DNA of 64,000 nt, taken from contig CAWIKL010000002.1 of assembly GCA_963836665.1 (NCBI GenBank), forward strand, positions 1,054,001 to 1,118,000, in the 5' to 3' direction. The stretch comes from JAICSD01 sp963836665 (GTDB lineage Bacteria > Acidobacteriota > Vicinamibacteria > Vicinamibacterales > 2-12-FULL-66-21). The notes beneath the pieces are model-generated. The model was not told where the DNA came from. It made no database searches and saw nothing but the letters and a program-made list of their open reading frames with translations. The position numbers and the translations under genes were made by a program. Below, in pieces: positions 19,084 through 29,400 of the stretch; within the stretch, counting starts at the first letter, position 1; the number at the start of each line of letters is the position of its first letter.

Positions 19084-22000
19084 ATGCAGCGTCGCCTCCT
19101 GTTCTCCGCCGCGGTGGCCGTCAGCGTGACCGCCGCCGCTACCTCCCTGCCGGCGCGCCAGACCGGCGCCGCCTCCTCGCAGCGGGTCTTCTACAACGAG
19201 CTGAAATGGCGACCGATCGGGCCCATGCGGGCCGGACGCACCAAGGCGCTCGCCGGCGTCCCCAGCCAACCCTTTACCTTTTACATCGGGATGGTCAACG
19301 GCGGCGTGTGGAAGACGAGCAACGCCGGCCGGACGTGGACGCCGATCTTCGACGACCAGCCGACTGGATCGATCGGATCGATCGCCGTCGCGCCGTCCGA
19401 TCCCAACGTCATCTACGTCGGCAGCGGGGAAGGACTGCAGCGTCCCGACCTGGCGATCGGCAACGGCATGTACAAGTCGACCGACGCGGGCAAGACGTGG
19501 TCGCACCTCGGCCTCGACGACACGCAGCAGATCGCCCGCGTCGAAGTCGATCCGAAAGACCCCAATCGCCTCTTCGTCGCCGCGCTCGGCCATCCCTACG
19601 GACCCAACGAACAGCGCGGCATCTTCCGCTCGACCGACGGCGGTGCCTCGTTCCAGAAAGTCCTCTATCGCGATCCCGACACCGGCGGCAAGGATGTCGA
19701 CATCGATCCATCGGATCCGAGCATCGTCTATGCGGTGATGTTCGAGGGACGCCAGGGCCCGTGGGAAAACGGCGCGTGGGGCGGCGCCGGCGGGATCTTC
19801 AAGTCGACCGACGGCGGCTCGACCTGGAAGCCTCTGACCAACGGCCTGCCCGCGCGGATCGGCAACGCAGAGCTGGCGATCGCGCCGAGCAATCCCAAGC
19901 GCATCTACGCTTATGTCACTCCGGCGGCCGGCGAAGGGGGAGCCCGCGGCGGGCGCGGACGCGGCGCCGGCCCCCAGAGCAATCCGATCTATCGCTCTGA
20001 CGACGGCGGGGACACGTGGGCCCCAATCTCGAGCGACATGCGAGTCGGCACCAGCAACGAAGCCTCGATCTGCGTCGACCCGAAGAACCCTGACTGGCTG
20101 ATCGTCACCAGCCAGGTCACCTACAAGAGCGAAGACGGCGGCCGGTCATGGGTGCCGTTCAAAGGCGCGCCGGGCGGCGACGACTATCAGTACGCGTGGA
20201 TGAACCCGAACAACACCGAGATCATCCTGCTGGCCTCCGACCAGGGCGCCGTCGTCTCGCTCGACAAGGGGCGCTCGTGGAGCTCGTGGTACACACAGTC
20301 GACGGCGGCGATGTTCCACATCACGACCGACAACGCCTTCCCGTATCGCGTCTGTGGCGGCCAGCAGGACAGCGGCTCCGCCTGCGTCGCCAGCCGCGGC
20401 AGCGACGGCGCGATCACGATGCGCGAGTGGCATCCGGTCGGCATCGAGGAATACGGCTACGCCGCGCCGGATCCGCTCGACCCCGACATCGTCTACGGCA
20501 GCAAGGTCGTGACGAAGTACGACCGCCGCACCGGCCAGGTCGCCGAGGTCGGGCCGATCGAATCGGGACGCGGCGGCCGCGGCGGCCAGCCGAGCGGTCC
20601 CGTCGTGAATCGCCAGGTCCGGACCCAGCCGCTCGTCTTCTCCATGGCCGACAAGAAGTCGCTCTTCTACGGCACCAACGTGTTGTGGAAGACGATGGAC
20701 GGCGGGATCACCTGGAAGCAGATCAGCCCGGATCTCACCCGCACGACACACGAGATCCCGAGGAGCGTCGGCAAATATACCGAACAGGCCACCACGACCA
20801 AGCAGGCCGACGAGAACGGCGCCCGTGTCATCTACACGATCGGCCCGTCGTACGTCGACGTCAACCGCATCTGGATCGGCACCGACGACGGCGTGATCGC
20901 GACGACGGCGGACGGGGGACTGCACTGGACCGACGTGACGCCGAAACAGATCGGCTCTTACTGGAAGGTCTTCATGATCGAGCCGGGCCGGTTCGATCCG
21001 CTGACCGCCTACGCCGGCGTCAACACGCTGCGTATCGACGATCAGAATCCCCATCTCTTTCGCACGCACGACGGCGGCAAGACGTGGACGGAGATCGTCA
21101 GCGGCATCCCCGGCGGCAACGCGCTCAGCGCGATCCGCGAAGACGTCAAGCGCAAGGGGCTGCTCTTCGCCGGCACCGAAACGCAGGTCTGCGTTTCGTT
21201 CGATGACGGCGACCACTGGGAATCGCTGCGCCTGAACATGGCGCCCTCTTCGGTGCGCGACCTCCAGGTGAAAGACGACGACCTTGTCGCCGGCACGCAC
21301 GGCCGCGGCATCTGGATCCTCGACGACATCACGCCGTTGCGGCAAATCGCAGCCATGACAGGGGGCGACGCCGCACAGGATCGGCTGTTCGCACCGCAGG
21401 CGGCGTTGCGCGTGCGGTGGAACACCAACACCGATACGCCACTGCCGCCCGACGAGCCGCGTCATCCGAATCCGCCGGAAGGGGCGATCATCGACTACTA
21501 CCTGGCGCGGGATGCGTCCGGGCCGGTCGTTCTCGAGATCGCCGACGCCACGGGCAAGCTCGTGCGTCATTACTCCAGCGCGGAGCCGCCCCCGCCGCTG
21601 CCCGACGCAGGAACCAATGCGCCGCTGCCGCTCTACTGGTATCGCGCGCCGCACGCGCTCTCGGCGACCGCCGGGATGCACCGTTTCACCTGGGACGTCC
21701 ACTACGATCCACTGCCTGGCGGCGGCGGACGCGGCGGTGGCCAGCTGCCGATCGCCGCGGTGCCCTCCGACACGGTGCCGCCGCCGACGACGCCGTGGGT
21801 GGCGCCGGGACAGTACACGCTGAAATTGACGGTCGACGGCAAGACCTACACGCAGCCGATCGTCGTCAAGCTGGATCCGCGCGTGAGGACGCCGGCCATC
21901 GCGATGCAGCAGGTCTACACGCTGTCGCGAGCGTTGTACTTCGAGGCGAAGGCCGCCGGCGAGGCGGGCGCCGACGCCCAGAAGAGCGGCCACGCCGACG

Positions 22001-22158
22001 CCGCCGCCGCGCTCGAGACCGCGGCGCAGGGACTGCGCGCCGTGATGAATTCGCTACAGGCCGCCGACGTCCCCGCGACGGCGCGCCAGTTGAAGGCCAT
22101 TGCCGAAGCTCGCGCCGCAGCGACGGCGGCGATGACCAAATGGAAACCCGCGAAGTAG
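19084..22158 (+). CDS. Exported sortilin/BNR-repeat propeller protein (glycosyl-hydrolase-like)
   Basis: The protein has 1024 aa and a signal peptide (about 1-24, ending LPARQ). The N-terminal 700 residues are a large propeller of BNR/Asp-box motifs (STDAGKTW, STDGGSTW, SDDGGDTW, SEDGGRSW, MDGGITW, HDGGKTW), as in the VPS10/sortilin-type proteins widespread in Acidobacteriota and Bacteroidota. A beta-rich domain with Pro/Gly-rich loops and a C-terminal Ala-rich helical tail follow. It is commonly annotated as a glycosyl hydrolase, but the Asp-box only marks the fold and no catalytic residues can be assigned. The last 19 bp overlap the following permease gene, so translation is probably coupled. 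Confidence 0.88.
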   Translation: MQRRLLFSAAVAVSVTAAATSLPARQTGAASSQRVFYNELKWRPIGPMRAGRTKALAGVPSQPFTFYIGMVNGGVWKTSNAGRTWTPIFDDQPTGSIGSIAVAPSDPNVIYVGSGEGLQRPDLAIGNGMYKSTDAGKTWSHLGLDDTQQIARVEVDPKDPNRLFVAALGHPYGPNEQRGIFRSTDGGASFQKVLYRDPDTGGKDVDIDPSDPSIVYAVMFEGRQGPWENGAWGGAGGIFKSTDGGSTWKPLTNGLPARIGNAELAIAPSNPKRIYAYVTPAAGEGGARGGRGRGAGPQSNPIYRSDDGGDTWAPISSDMRVGTSNEASICVDPKNPDWLIVTSQVTYKSEDGGRSWVPFKGAPGGDDYQYAWMNPNNTEIILLASDQGAVVSLDKGRSWSSWYTQSTAAMFHITTDNAFPYRVCGGQQDSGSACVASRGSDGAITMREWHPVGIEEYGYAAPDPLDPDIVYGSKVVTKYDRRTGQVAEVGPIESGRGGRGGQPSGPVVNRQVRTQPLVFSMADKKSLFYGTNVLWKTMDGGITWKQISPDLTRTTHEIPRSVGKYTEQATTTKQADENGARVIYTIGPSYVDVNRIWIGTDDGVIATTADGGLHWTDVTPKQIGSYWKVFMIEPGRFDPLTAYAGVNTLRIDDQNPHLFRTHDGGKTWTEIVSGIPGGNALSAIREDVKRKGLLFAGTETQVCVSFDDGDHWESLRLNMAPSSVRDLQVKDDDLVAGTHGRGIWILDDITPLRQIAAMTGGDAAQDRLFAPQAALRVRWNTNTDTPLPPDEPRHPNPPEGAIIDYYLARDASGPVVLEIADATGKLVRHYSSAEPPPPLPDAGTNAPLPLYWYRAPHALSATAGMHRFTWDVHYDPLPGGGGRGGGQLPIAAVPSDTVPPPTTPWVAPGQYTLKLTVDGKTYTQPIVVKLDPRVRTPAIAMQQVYTLSRALYFEAKAAGEAGADAQKSGHADAAAALETAAQGLRAVMNSLQAADVPATARQLKAIAEARAAATAAMTKWKPAK

Positions 22159-23510
22159 TCGATCTACGGCGGGAGCTCGGCGTCAGCGACCTCACGCTGA
22201 CCCAGGTCCTCTTCATCGTCGGACTGCCGTGGGTCGGCGTCGCCGCCAAGCAGGGCCCGGCGCACGTGCTGCTCTGGCTGGCGGCGATCACCTTCTTCTA
22301 CCTGCCGTCGGCCGCGGTGGTGATTCACCTGAACCGGCTGATGCCGCTCGAGGGCGGCCTCTACCAGTGGGCGAAGTACGGGTTCAACGAGCTGACCGGG
22401 TTTCTCGTCGCGTGGAACCTGTGGCTGTTCGCGATCCTCAATACGTCGGAGACCGGGCTGCAGGTCACGCAGTATTTCCGCTACGTGTTCAGCGCGGAGC
22501 ACGCCGCGTGGACCGGGAGCGTCGGCGCCGTCATGCTCGCCAACGTGCTGGTCCTGACGGCGCTCGTCGCGGTCACGATCGTCGGCCTCAACATCGGCAA
22601 GTGGGTCCACAAGGCGGGCGGCGTGCTGATGCTGTTCACCTTCGCGATGCTGCTGCTCCTGCCGTGGCTCAACGTCGCGAAGGGCACGCTGGCCGCCTAC
22701 CACCCGTTGGCGACGGCCATGCCGGCGATGACGCTCCTGACTTTCAACATCTTCGCCAAGATGGGCTTCGGGGCGCTCGGCGGCTTCGAGTACGTGGCCA
22801 TCCATGCCGGCGAATGCCGCCAACCCGAACGGGCCATCGCTCGATCGGTGGCCGTAGCGGCGCCGATCATCGGCGTGATGTTCGTCCTCGGCACGGCGTC
22901 GGTGCTGGCGCTCGTGCCCTTCGATCAGATCGACCTGATCGCGCCGATCCCGCAGGTGCTGGCCGCCGGCTTCGCGCCGATCGGATCGACGGCGTGGGTG
23001 GCGCCGTTCACGATCGTGCTGCTGCTCTGCACGCGCGTCGCGCAAGCGAGCGTGATGTTTGCCGGCATCACGCGCCTGCCGATGGTCGCCGGATGGGATG
23101 GCCTGATGCCGGCGTGGTTCACGCGCCTGCATCCCCGCTACCGGACGCCGGTCAACTCGATTCTCTTCGTCGGCGCGGTCACGTTACTCTTCAGCATCGC
23201 CGGACAGATCGGCGTCGGCAAGCAGGAGGCGTTTCAGCTACTGTGGAACGCCTCCGGCATCTTCTACGCGCTCACCTACGTCGTCATGTTCGCGATCCCG
23301 ATCGCCGGCGTCCGCGCGCCGGCGTGGCTGAAAGCGGCCTCCGCGTCGGGCCTGGTCATGACGCTCGCGTTCGTTGGCCTGTCGATCCTGCCGATCATCT
23401 CCGTCGACAGCCGTCTCGGCTTCGCCCTCAAGATCACCGCCGTCATCGTCGTGGCCAACGTCATCGGCGTGGCGCTGTTTCTCGGGCGCCGCCGGTCAAT
23501 GCACGGTTGA
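22140..23510 (+). CDS. APC-superfamily amino-acid permease
   Basis: The protein has 456 aa and about 12 hydrophobic helices. The GLYQWAKYGFNELTGFL segment after helix 2 and the GGFEYVAIHAGECRQPER loop are typical of the amino acid-polyamine-organocation superfamily. It imports an amino acid or related compound across the inner membrane; the substrate cannot be read from sequence. The ATG at 22140 lies inside the end of the sortilin-like gene in another frame, and the frame further upstream is not transporter-like. Its stop overlaps the convergent histidine-kinase stop by 15 bp. Confidence 0.9.
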   Translation: METREVVDLRRELGVSDLTLTQVLFIVGLPWVGVAAKQGPAHVLLWLAAITFFYLPSAAVVIHLNRLMPLEGGLYQWAKYGFNELTGFLVAWNLWLFAILNTSETGLQVTQYFRYVFSAEHAAWTGSVGAVMLANVLVLTALVAVTIVGLNIGKWVHKAGGVLMLFTFAMLLLLPWLNVAKGTLAAYHPLATAMPAMTLLTFNIFAKMGFGALGGFEYVAIHAGECRQPERAIARSVAVAAPIIGVMFVLGTASVLALVPFDQIDLIAPIPQVLAAGFAPIGSTAWVAPFTIVLLLCTRVAQASVMFAGITRLPMVAGWDGLMPAWFTRLHPRYRTPVNSILFVGAVTLLFSIAGQIGVGKQEAFQLLWNASGIFYALTYVVMFAIPIAGVRAPAWLKAASASGLVMTLAFVGLSILPIISVDSRLGFALKITAVIVVANVIGVALFLGRRRSMHG

Positions 23511-25595
23511 GCCGCCGCTGTCGACCGCTTCGTGCGCGAGGGGAAGGGTCACGGTGAAGGTCGCGCCGCAGCCGGGACCGTCGCTGTCGGCGCGGATGGC
23601 GCCGCCGTGCGCGTCGACCAGCTCGCGCGCGATCGACAGGCCGAGGCCGACGCCGCCGGCGCGGCGCCCCGCGCCCTCGTCGGCCTGGCGGAAGGCATCG
23701 AAGACGTGCGGCAGGAACTCGCGCGCAATGCCGGTGCCGCTGTCAGTGACGCGAATTTCAGCCGCGCCGCTGACGGCGCGCACGCCGATCTGGATGCGCC
23801 CCCCTTCGGGGGTGAACTTCAGTGCGTTGCCGACGAGGTTGAAGAATACCTGCTCGAGGCGGCGCCGATCGCCGCGCACGACCAGCGGCGGCACCGCGTC
23901 GCTGTCAAGCGTCTGGCCGCGACCCGCCGCCAGCGGAATGTTCGACTCGATGACCGCGCGCAGTAAGGCACGGATGTCGACGTCGTCGATCGCCAGGTTC
24001 AGCCGGCCGGAACGGATGCGGGAGAAGTCGAGCAGTTCTTCGACGAGATGCTGCTGGCGCGTCGCGTTGTCGGCGATCGACTGCAGCGCGCGCTCGGTGC
24101 CGTGGGGGTCGAGCATGCCCTGCTGCAGGATCGACGTCCAGCCCAGGATGGCGTTGAGGGGCGCGCGCAGGTCGTGCGACAGGATCGAGACGAACTCGTC
24201 CTTCTGCCGGTTGGCGGATTCCGCGTCGGCGCGCGCCACCTCCGCTTCCTCGTAGAGCCGGGCGCGATGCACGGCCTGAGCGCAGTGCTGCGCCACCGAG
24301 GCGAGCAGCGCGCGATACTCCTCGTCGAAGTTCACTGGCGCGGTGAAGTGAAAGGACGCGACGCCGGCGACGGCGGGACCGAGGACGAGCGGCAGCGCCG
24401 CCGACGAAACGTAGCCGCCGTCGGCGGCGAGCGCGGCCGAGCGCGGAAAACGATGCTGCCACTCGTCGAACGAGCCGACCACCACCGGCTGGCGGCGTAC
24501 CACCGCTTCGGTCTCGCACAGCCCGGCGTCGGCCGCATAGCGCACGGCGTCGGCAGTAGCCGACGGCACGTCGGAATAGATCGTCTCGAACGCGGCGCCG
24601 CCCTCGGCGAGCATCGCCACTTCGCCGCTGGCGGCGCCGAGCACGTTGCGGCCGTGCTCGACGAGCGCCCGCGCCACGGCCTCGAGCGTCACCGCCTGCG
24701 ATAGCGCCGCGGCGAACCAATGTAGCCGGCTCGTCCGCGCCGCCAGGGCGCGATATCGCGTCTCGCTGGCGCGCAGTGCCAGCTCGACGCGCTGCCGTTC
24801 CTCGAGCTCCTGCGCCGCCCGGGAGCGCAGCGCGTCCGCCTCGTCGCGGGCGGCGAGCGCGGCCTCGAGCTGCCATGTCCGATCGAGCGCCTGCGCGGCG
24901 CGTAGGGCCACCGCCGCGAGGTATTCGCGATCGGCCGCTGGGAAGGCGCGCGGCTCGCCGAAGTCGAGCTGCAGGACCGCGACCACCCGGCTGCCGACGA
25001 GCAGCGGGGCGGCGGCGGTGGCGCGGAAGCGGCCGTCGACCCCGAACTCGGCGGCACGGACCTGTGGACTCTCGACGAAGACGGCGGCGCCGCGCCCGAC
25101 CGCGTCGAGCGCCGGCAGCTTGCGTCCCGACACGAAGGCCCGGCGCACCCGCGCCTCGTCGGCGCCGTAGCCTACCGCGTGCGCGACCTCGCCGGGATGG
25201 CCGTCGCGATCGACGAGCAGGAGCAGGCCGGCATCCGCTTCCAGCGCTTGCACGGGTTCGAGCAACGCGGCCTCGACCGCGGCCGCCGGCGTACGCGCCG
25301 CCGCCAGCGCGGCAATCGATTGCGCCAGCCGTTCAGATTGCCGTGCCGACGCCTCGGCGTGGCCCAGCCGGCGGCGGCGTGCGGCGGCGCGCTGAAGGGT
25401 CCGGATGCCGATGAGCGCGGCGACGAGCCACACGGCGCAGTAGAGCGCGATCAGGCCGGAGCCGGCGGAGGCGCCGCCAATGGGCAGGAAGCGGAGTCCC
25501 GCAAGAAAGAGCCAGCCCGTGGCGGCGGCGCCGCAGGCGACGAGGGTCGCACGCAGCACAGCGGCCACGCGTCCGGCGCGTGGTTCGGATTGCAC
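23496..25595 (-). CDS. Membrane sensor histidine kinase with two GAF-like domains
   Basis: The protein has 699 aa. Two N-terminal hydrophobic helices (about 10-65) are followed by two GAF-type sensory domains (about 90-235 and 280-425). A coiled segment leads to HisKA with His474 in SHDLRAPLN, then HATPase_c with the N box FFNLVGNALKF, G1 DSGTG and G2 GVGLGL. It would autophosphorylate on His474 and pass the phosphate to a response regulator, but none is encoded in the window. The frame is open to 25934, overlapping the divergent gene. The GTG at 25595 is preferred because GGGAGG (25600-25605) sits 4 nt before it and the helices begin soon after. Confidence 0.88.
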   Translation of the reverse strand: MQSEPRAGRVAAVLRATLVACGAAATGWLFLAGLRFLPIGGASAGSGLIALYCAVWLVAALIGIRTLQRAAARRRRLGHAEASARQSERLAQSIAALAAARTPAAAVEAALLEPVQALEADAGLLLLVDRDGHPGEVAHAVGYGADEARVRRAFVSGRKLPALDAVGRGAAVFVESPQVRAAEFGVDGRFRATAAAPLLVGSRVVAVLQLDFGEPRAFPAADREYLAAVALRAAQALDRTWQLEAALAARDEADALRSRAAQELEERQRVELALRASETRYRALAARTSRLHWFAAALSQAVTLEAVARALVEHGRNVLGAASGEVAMLAEGGAAFETIYSDVPSATADAVRYAADAGLCETEAVVRRQPVVVGSFDEWQHRFPRSAALAADGGYVSSAALPLVLGPAVAGVASFHFTAPVNFDEEYRALLASVAQHCAQAVHRARLYEEAEVARADAESANRQKDEFVSILSHDLRAPLNAILGWTSILQQGMLDPHGTERALQSIADNATRQQHLVEELLDFSRIRSGRLNLAIDDVDIRALLRAVIESNIPLAAGRGQTLDSDAVPPLVVRGDRRRLEQVFFNLVGNALKFTPEGGRIQIGVRAVSGAAEIRVTDSGTGIAREFLPHVFDAFRQADEGAGRRAGGVGLGLSIARELVDAHGGAIRADSDGPGCGATFTVTLPLAHEAVDSGGSTVH

Positions 25596-25689
25596 GTCGC
25601 CTCCCAGCCATTTCGCAGGTAATGGCCGAGCCGTCAAGCTCGTCTTCAGGCTACCACGACCCGCCGCGAGCAGGACATGATGATGCGTC

Positions 25690-26319
25690 ATGCTGAATCG
25701 CGATCGGCAGCGGCGCCTCCTCGTCCTCGGGGCGCTCGAGCAGCGGGCGAAACAGTTCCGATCGCGCGAGGGCACCTGGCCCTTCCGCCTGCCGCACGAA
25801 CCGCTCGATCTCGAGGCCATCGTCGAGGAGGCGTTGGCGGGCGAAGGCGGGGGCGTCACGACCCAGGCGTTGCGTACGCGGAGCGTGCTCCGCATGACAT
25901 GGGAGTCAGGCGCCGAATGGGAACTGTGGGCCATCGCCCTGCACTCTGGGGTGCACCTGTACTGCGACGCCGACGGTCACGAAACGCGCCTGCTCGCCTC
26001 CGCCAAGCGCGGCAATCCCGCCGACGCCGACGGCTTCTTCCTCGAGCGGCTGGCAGAGTCGCACGGCCACCTGTTCGGCATCGAAATGGCCGGGCCGCCG
26101 CCCGACGCCGTCCGCGCGGCGATCGGCGACCGCGAGTTCCTGGCCGACGTGTTCGTCGAACTGTTCGAGGGCACCTCCGCGGAAGCCGCGGTGCGCGCGG
26201 GAACGCGCGCGGCTGATTTCCGGGAGGTCGTCGTCGACTGGCTCGAGCGCGTCCTCACGGCTCCGCCGATGGCCCGCCGTCAGCCGCGCGTTCACACCGA
26301 AGACCCGTCATCGCGGTGA
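25690..26319 (+). CDS. Hypothetical protein
   Basis: This 209-aa protein has no signal peptide and no membrane helix. The N-terminal part is basic and helical (MLNRDRQRRLLVLGALEQRA), the middle contains VLRMTWESGAEWELWAIALH and a histidine-rich LAESHGHLFGIEM segment, and the C-terminus is helical. I recognise no domain. Codon pattern and GC-rich third positions match its neighbours. It starts divergently from the histidine kinase, about 95 bp away, and is followed by a 110-bp gap without obvious features. Confidence 0.65.
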   Translation: MLNRDRQRRLLVLGALEQRAKQFRSREGTWPFRLPHEPLDLEAIVEEALAGEGGGVTTQALRTRSVLRMTWESGAEWELWAIALHSGVHLYCDADGHETRLLASAKRGNPADADGFFLERLAESHGHLFGIEMAGPPPDAVRAAIGDREFLADVFVELFEGTSAEAAVRAGTRAADFREVVVDWLERVLTAPPMARRQPRVHTEDPSSR

Positions 26320-26428
26320 CGGCGCCTCGAAGCGGTCACGACCGCGCTGCGCGCTGACGAAGGCGGGCGGCGCCGGACTCCCGTGGAGCGGCGTGACAGC
26401 GGCGTGCCGTGGTAACGTCTGGCCCGCT

Positions 26429-29400
26429 ATGAGACGTCCGGTCTTTTGGGCCGCGCTCGCACTCGCGGCCGGCGCGGCGATCGCCATCGGCGTCCGCTAT
26501 TTCCCGCAGGCCTTCTCTCTCGTCGCGCTCGACATCACGATGGACCGCGCACACGCGCTCGAGCAGGCGCGGACCATCGCCGCGCGCGACACCCTCGGGC
26601 CGCCCGGCTTTACCCAGGCCGCCTCGTTCGGCGGCGACGACGAGGCGCAGACGTTCGTCGAGCTCGAAGGCGGCGGCAAGGATGCATTCACGCGCCTGCT
26701 GCGCGACCACGTCTACGACGCCTACACGTGGCGGGTGCGCCACTTCAGGGCCGGCGAGACCAACGAGACGACCATCGAGTTCGCCCCGGACGGACGGTCG
26801 GTCGGCTTCGAAGAAAAGCTCAAGGAAGACGCCCCCGGCGCCGCGCTCGCCGAAGCGGCGGCGCGCAGACTCGCCGAGGATGGGGCGGCCGCGCACTGGG
26901 AAGTTCCATTCGCCAGGTATGCGCTCGTCGAGCACGGCGAGGAGCGCCGCCCGTCGGGGCGCATCGATCACACCTTCACCTACGAGCGCGGCGACGTCGC
27001 CCTCAACGAAGGGCGGGTCCGCCTGAGGCTCGTCGTCGCCGGCGACAAGCTGACGGCCGTCAGCCCGTTCATCAAGATCCCGGAGGCGTTCACTCGACGC
27101 TACGCGAGCATGCGATCGGCCAACGAGCTGATCGGCATCGGCTCGGTAGTCGGCATGGTCGTACTTTACGTGCTGGGCGGCATTGGCGTCGGTCTCTTTT
27201 TCATGATGCGGCGCCGATCGGTGCTGTGGCGGCAGGCGGCGATCTGGGGGACCGTGGTCGGCGCCCTGCAAGCTCTCGCCGCGATCAACGAACTGCCGCT
27301 GGCGTGGATGACCTACGACACGGCGATACCGCGATCGACGTTCCTGGCGCAGCAGGCGGCGCTCGTCGTCGCCAGCCTGGTCGGCTATTCCGTGTTCTTC
27401 GCGCTGTCGTTCATGGCCGCCGAAACGCTGTCACGACGCGCCTTCGGCCGTCATCCGCAATTCTGGGGTGTATGGGGACGCGAACAGGGCGCGTCGGTCC
27501 AGATCCTCGGCCGCACGGTCGCCGGCTACCTGCTCGTCTCGATCTTCTTCGCCTACGACGTCGTGCTCTATCTGGTGATGACGAGGGTCTTCCATTGGTG
27601 GAGTCCGGCGGAAGCGCTCGTCCACCCCGACGTCCTCGCCACCTATGCGCCGTGGCTCTCGGCCATCGCCAACTCGTTCCAGGCCGGTTTCTGGGAAGAG
27701 TCCATGTTCCGGGCCATCCCCATTGCCGGCGCCGCGCTGATCGGCGAACGGCTCGGCAAGCGGAACCTGTTCATTCTCATCGCGTTCGCCGTGCAGGCGA
27801 TCGTGTTCGGGGCGGGGCACGCGCCGTATCCAAACCAGCCGGCCTACGCACGCCCCGTCGAGCTCATCATTCCCTCAATCGGTTTCGGCCTCCTCTACCT
27901 GTACTTCGGCCTGCTGCCCGGCATCATCCTGCACTTCACATTCGACGTCGTCTGGTTCGCGCTGCCGGTCTTCATGATGAAGGCCCCCGGCATTTGGTTT
28001 CAGCAGGTGATGCTCATCGGCCTGACGCTGGTGCCGCTCTGGGTCGTGCTGTGGCGGCACGCACAGGTTGGACGGTGGATGGAACTCGCCCCGGCGGATT
28101 ACAACGCCGCCTGGCAGCCGCCGCCGCCCTCGACCATCGCGACCGAGGTCGTCTCAGTCCCCACTCCGCGGCTCCCCGCCCTCGCGCAGCGGGTCTGGCT
28201 GGCCGTCGGGGCGCTGTCCCTCGCGGCGATCGCCGTCTTGCTCTTCGCGCGCGGGGCTGACAATCCCTACGGCGGCCTCCCGGTCAGCCGCGCGCAGGCC
28301 GAGTCGATCGCGCGCGGTGAACTGCTGCGCCGTGGTGTCACGCTGACTCCAGCCTGGCGCGTCCTGCCGCAGCCCGACGACGGCAGCGGCGCGCCGCAGC
28401 AGTTTGTCTACGAGACGGCCGGCGAACAACGCTGGCGGGAGCTGGTCGGCGTCTACCTGCCGAAGCCGCGCTGGCGCGTGCGGGTCGCGACCTTCCAGGG
28501 GGACGTCGTCGATCGGGCCGAAGAATGGCGCGTGATGATCGGCGCCGATGCGCAGGTGCGCAGCGTACAGCACGTGCTGCCCGAAGGACGCGCGGGCGCG
28601 TCGCTCGACCAGCCCGCCGCGCGGCAGCTCGCGTTGAAGGCGATCGCGGATCGTTACGGCCTCGCCTCGGCGCAATTGAAAGACATTTCCGCCAAACCCG
28701 ACAAGCAGAAGGCGCGGACCGACTGGACGTTCACCTTCTCCGACACCACGATCGCGCCGCTTCCGCAGGGCGAGCCGTGGATCGAGGTCACCGTATCGGG
28801 TGACGAGGTGACGTCGATCGGACGGCTGATCCACGTGCCTGAGGACTGGGAACGGCTGCGCCGCGCCTCGTCGACGCGCAACACCGTGATCCAGATCGCC
28901 GAGGCGATCGCGTCGGCCGGGCTGCTGATCGGCGCCGCTGTCACCGGCATGATCCTGTGGAGCCGGCGGCGTTATGCGCCGCGCGTGTTTCTCGGGGCGA
29001 CCGCCGTCGTACTTGCGGCATCGGTCGCGGCCCTCTTCAACAACTGGCCATCGGTCCTGGCCAGCCTGACGACCGCGGCGCCCCTCGAGATCCAGCTCGT
29101 CGGGGTCGTCGCCGTCGGATTGATTGGCGTCGCGGTGCTGTCCGCGGTGGTCGGGCTGGCGATGGGATCGCTGCCGCCGCGCGTTGACGGGCTGCCGCGC
29201 CTGCCCGACGCCGACGCGTGGCGCCTCGGCATCGCGGCCGGTCTGGCGGGCGCCGCGGCGCTTACGGCCGCGGCCGCCGTCCGCGCCGCGCCGTGGGCGC
29301 GGTTTCCCGACGTGGCGCCGCTCGGTTCCGTGCTGCCGGCGCTTGCGACCGCGTTGAGCCCCGTCTCGAGTTACATGACGCAGCTCGCCGTCGTCGCGAC

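Noticed and set aside
20146..21993. 615-aa open frame opposite the sortilin-like gene
   Set aside because: It is an Arg/Val-rich shadow of a strongly supported gene; long antisense frames are common at this GC content.
25596..25934. Extended N-terminus of the GAF histidine kinase
   Set aside because: It overlaps the divergent gene and is Arg/Ser-rich without structure; GTG 25595 has a clear ribosome site.
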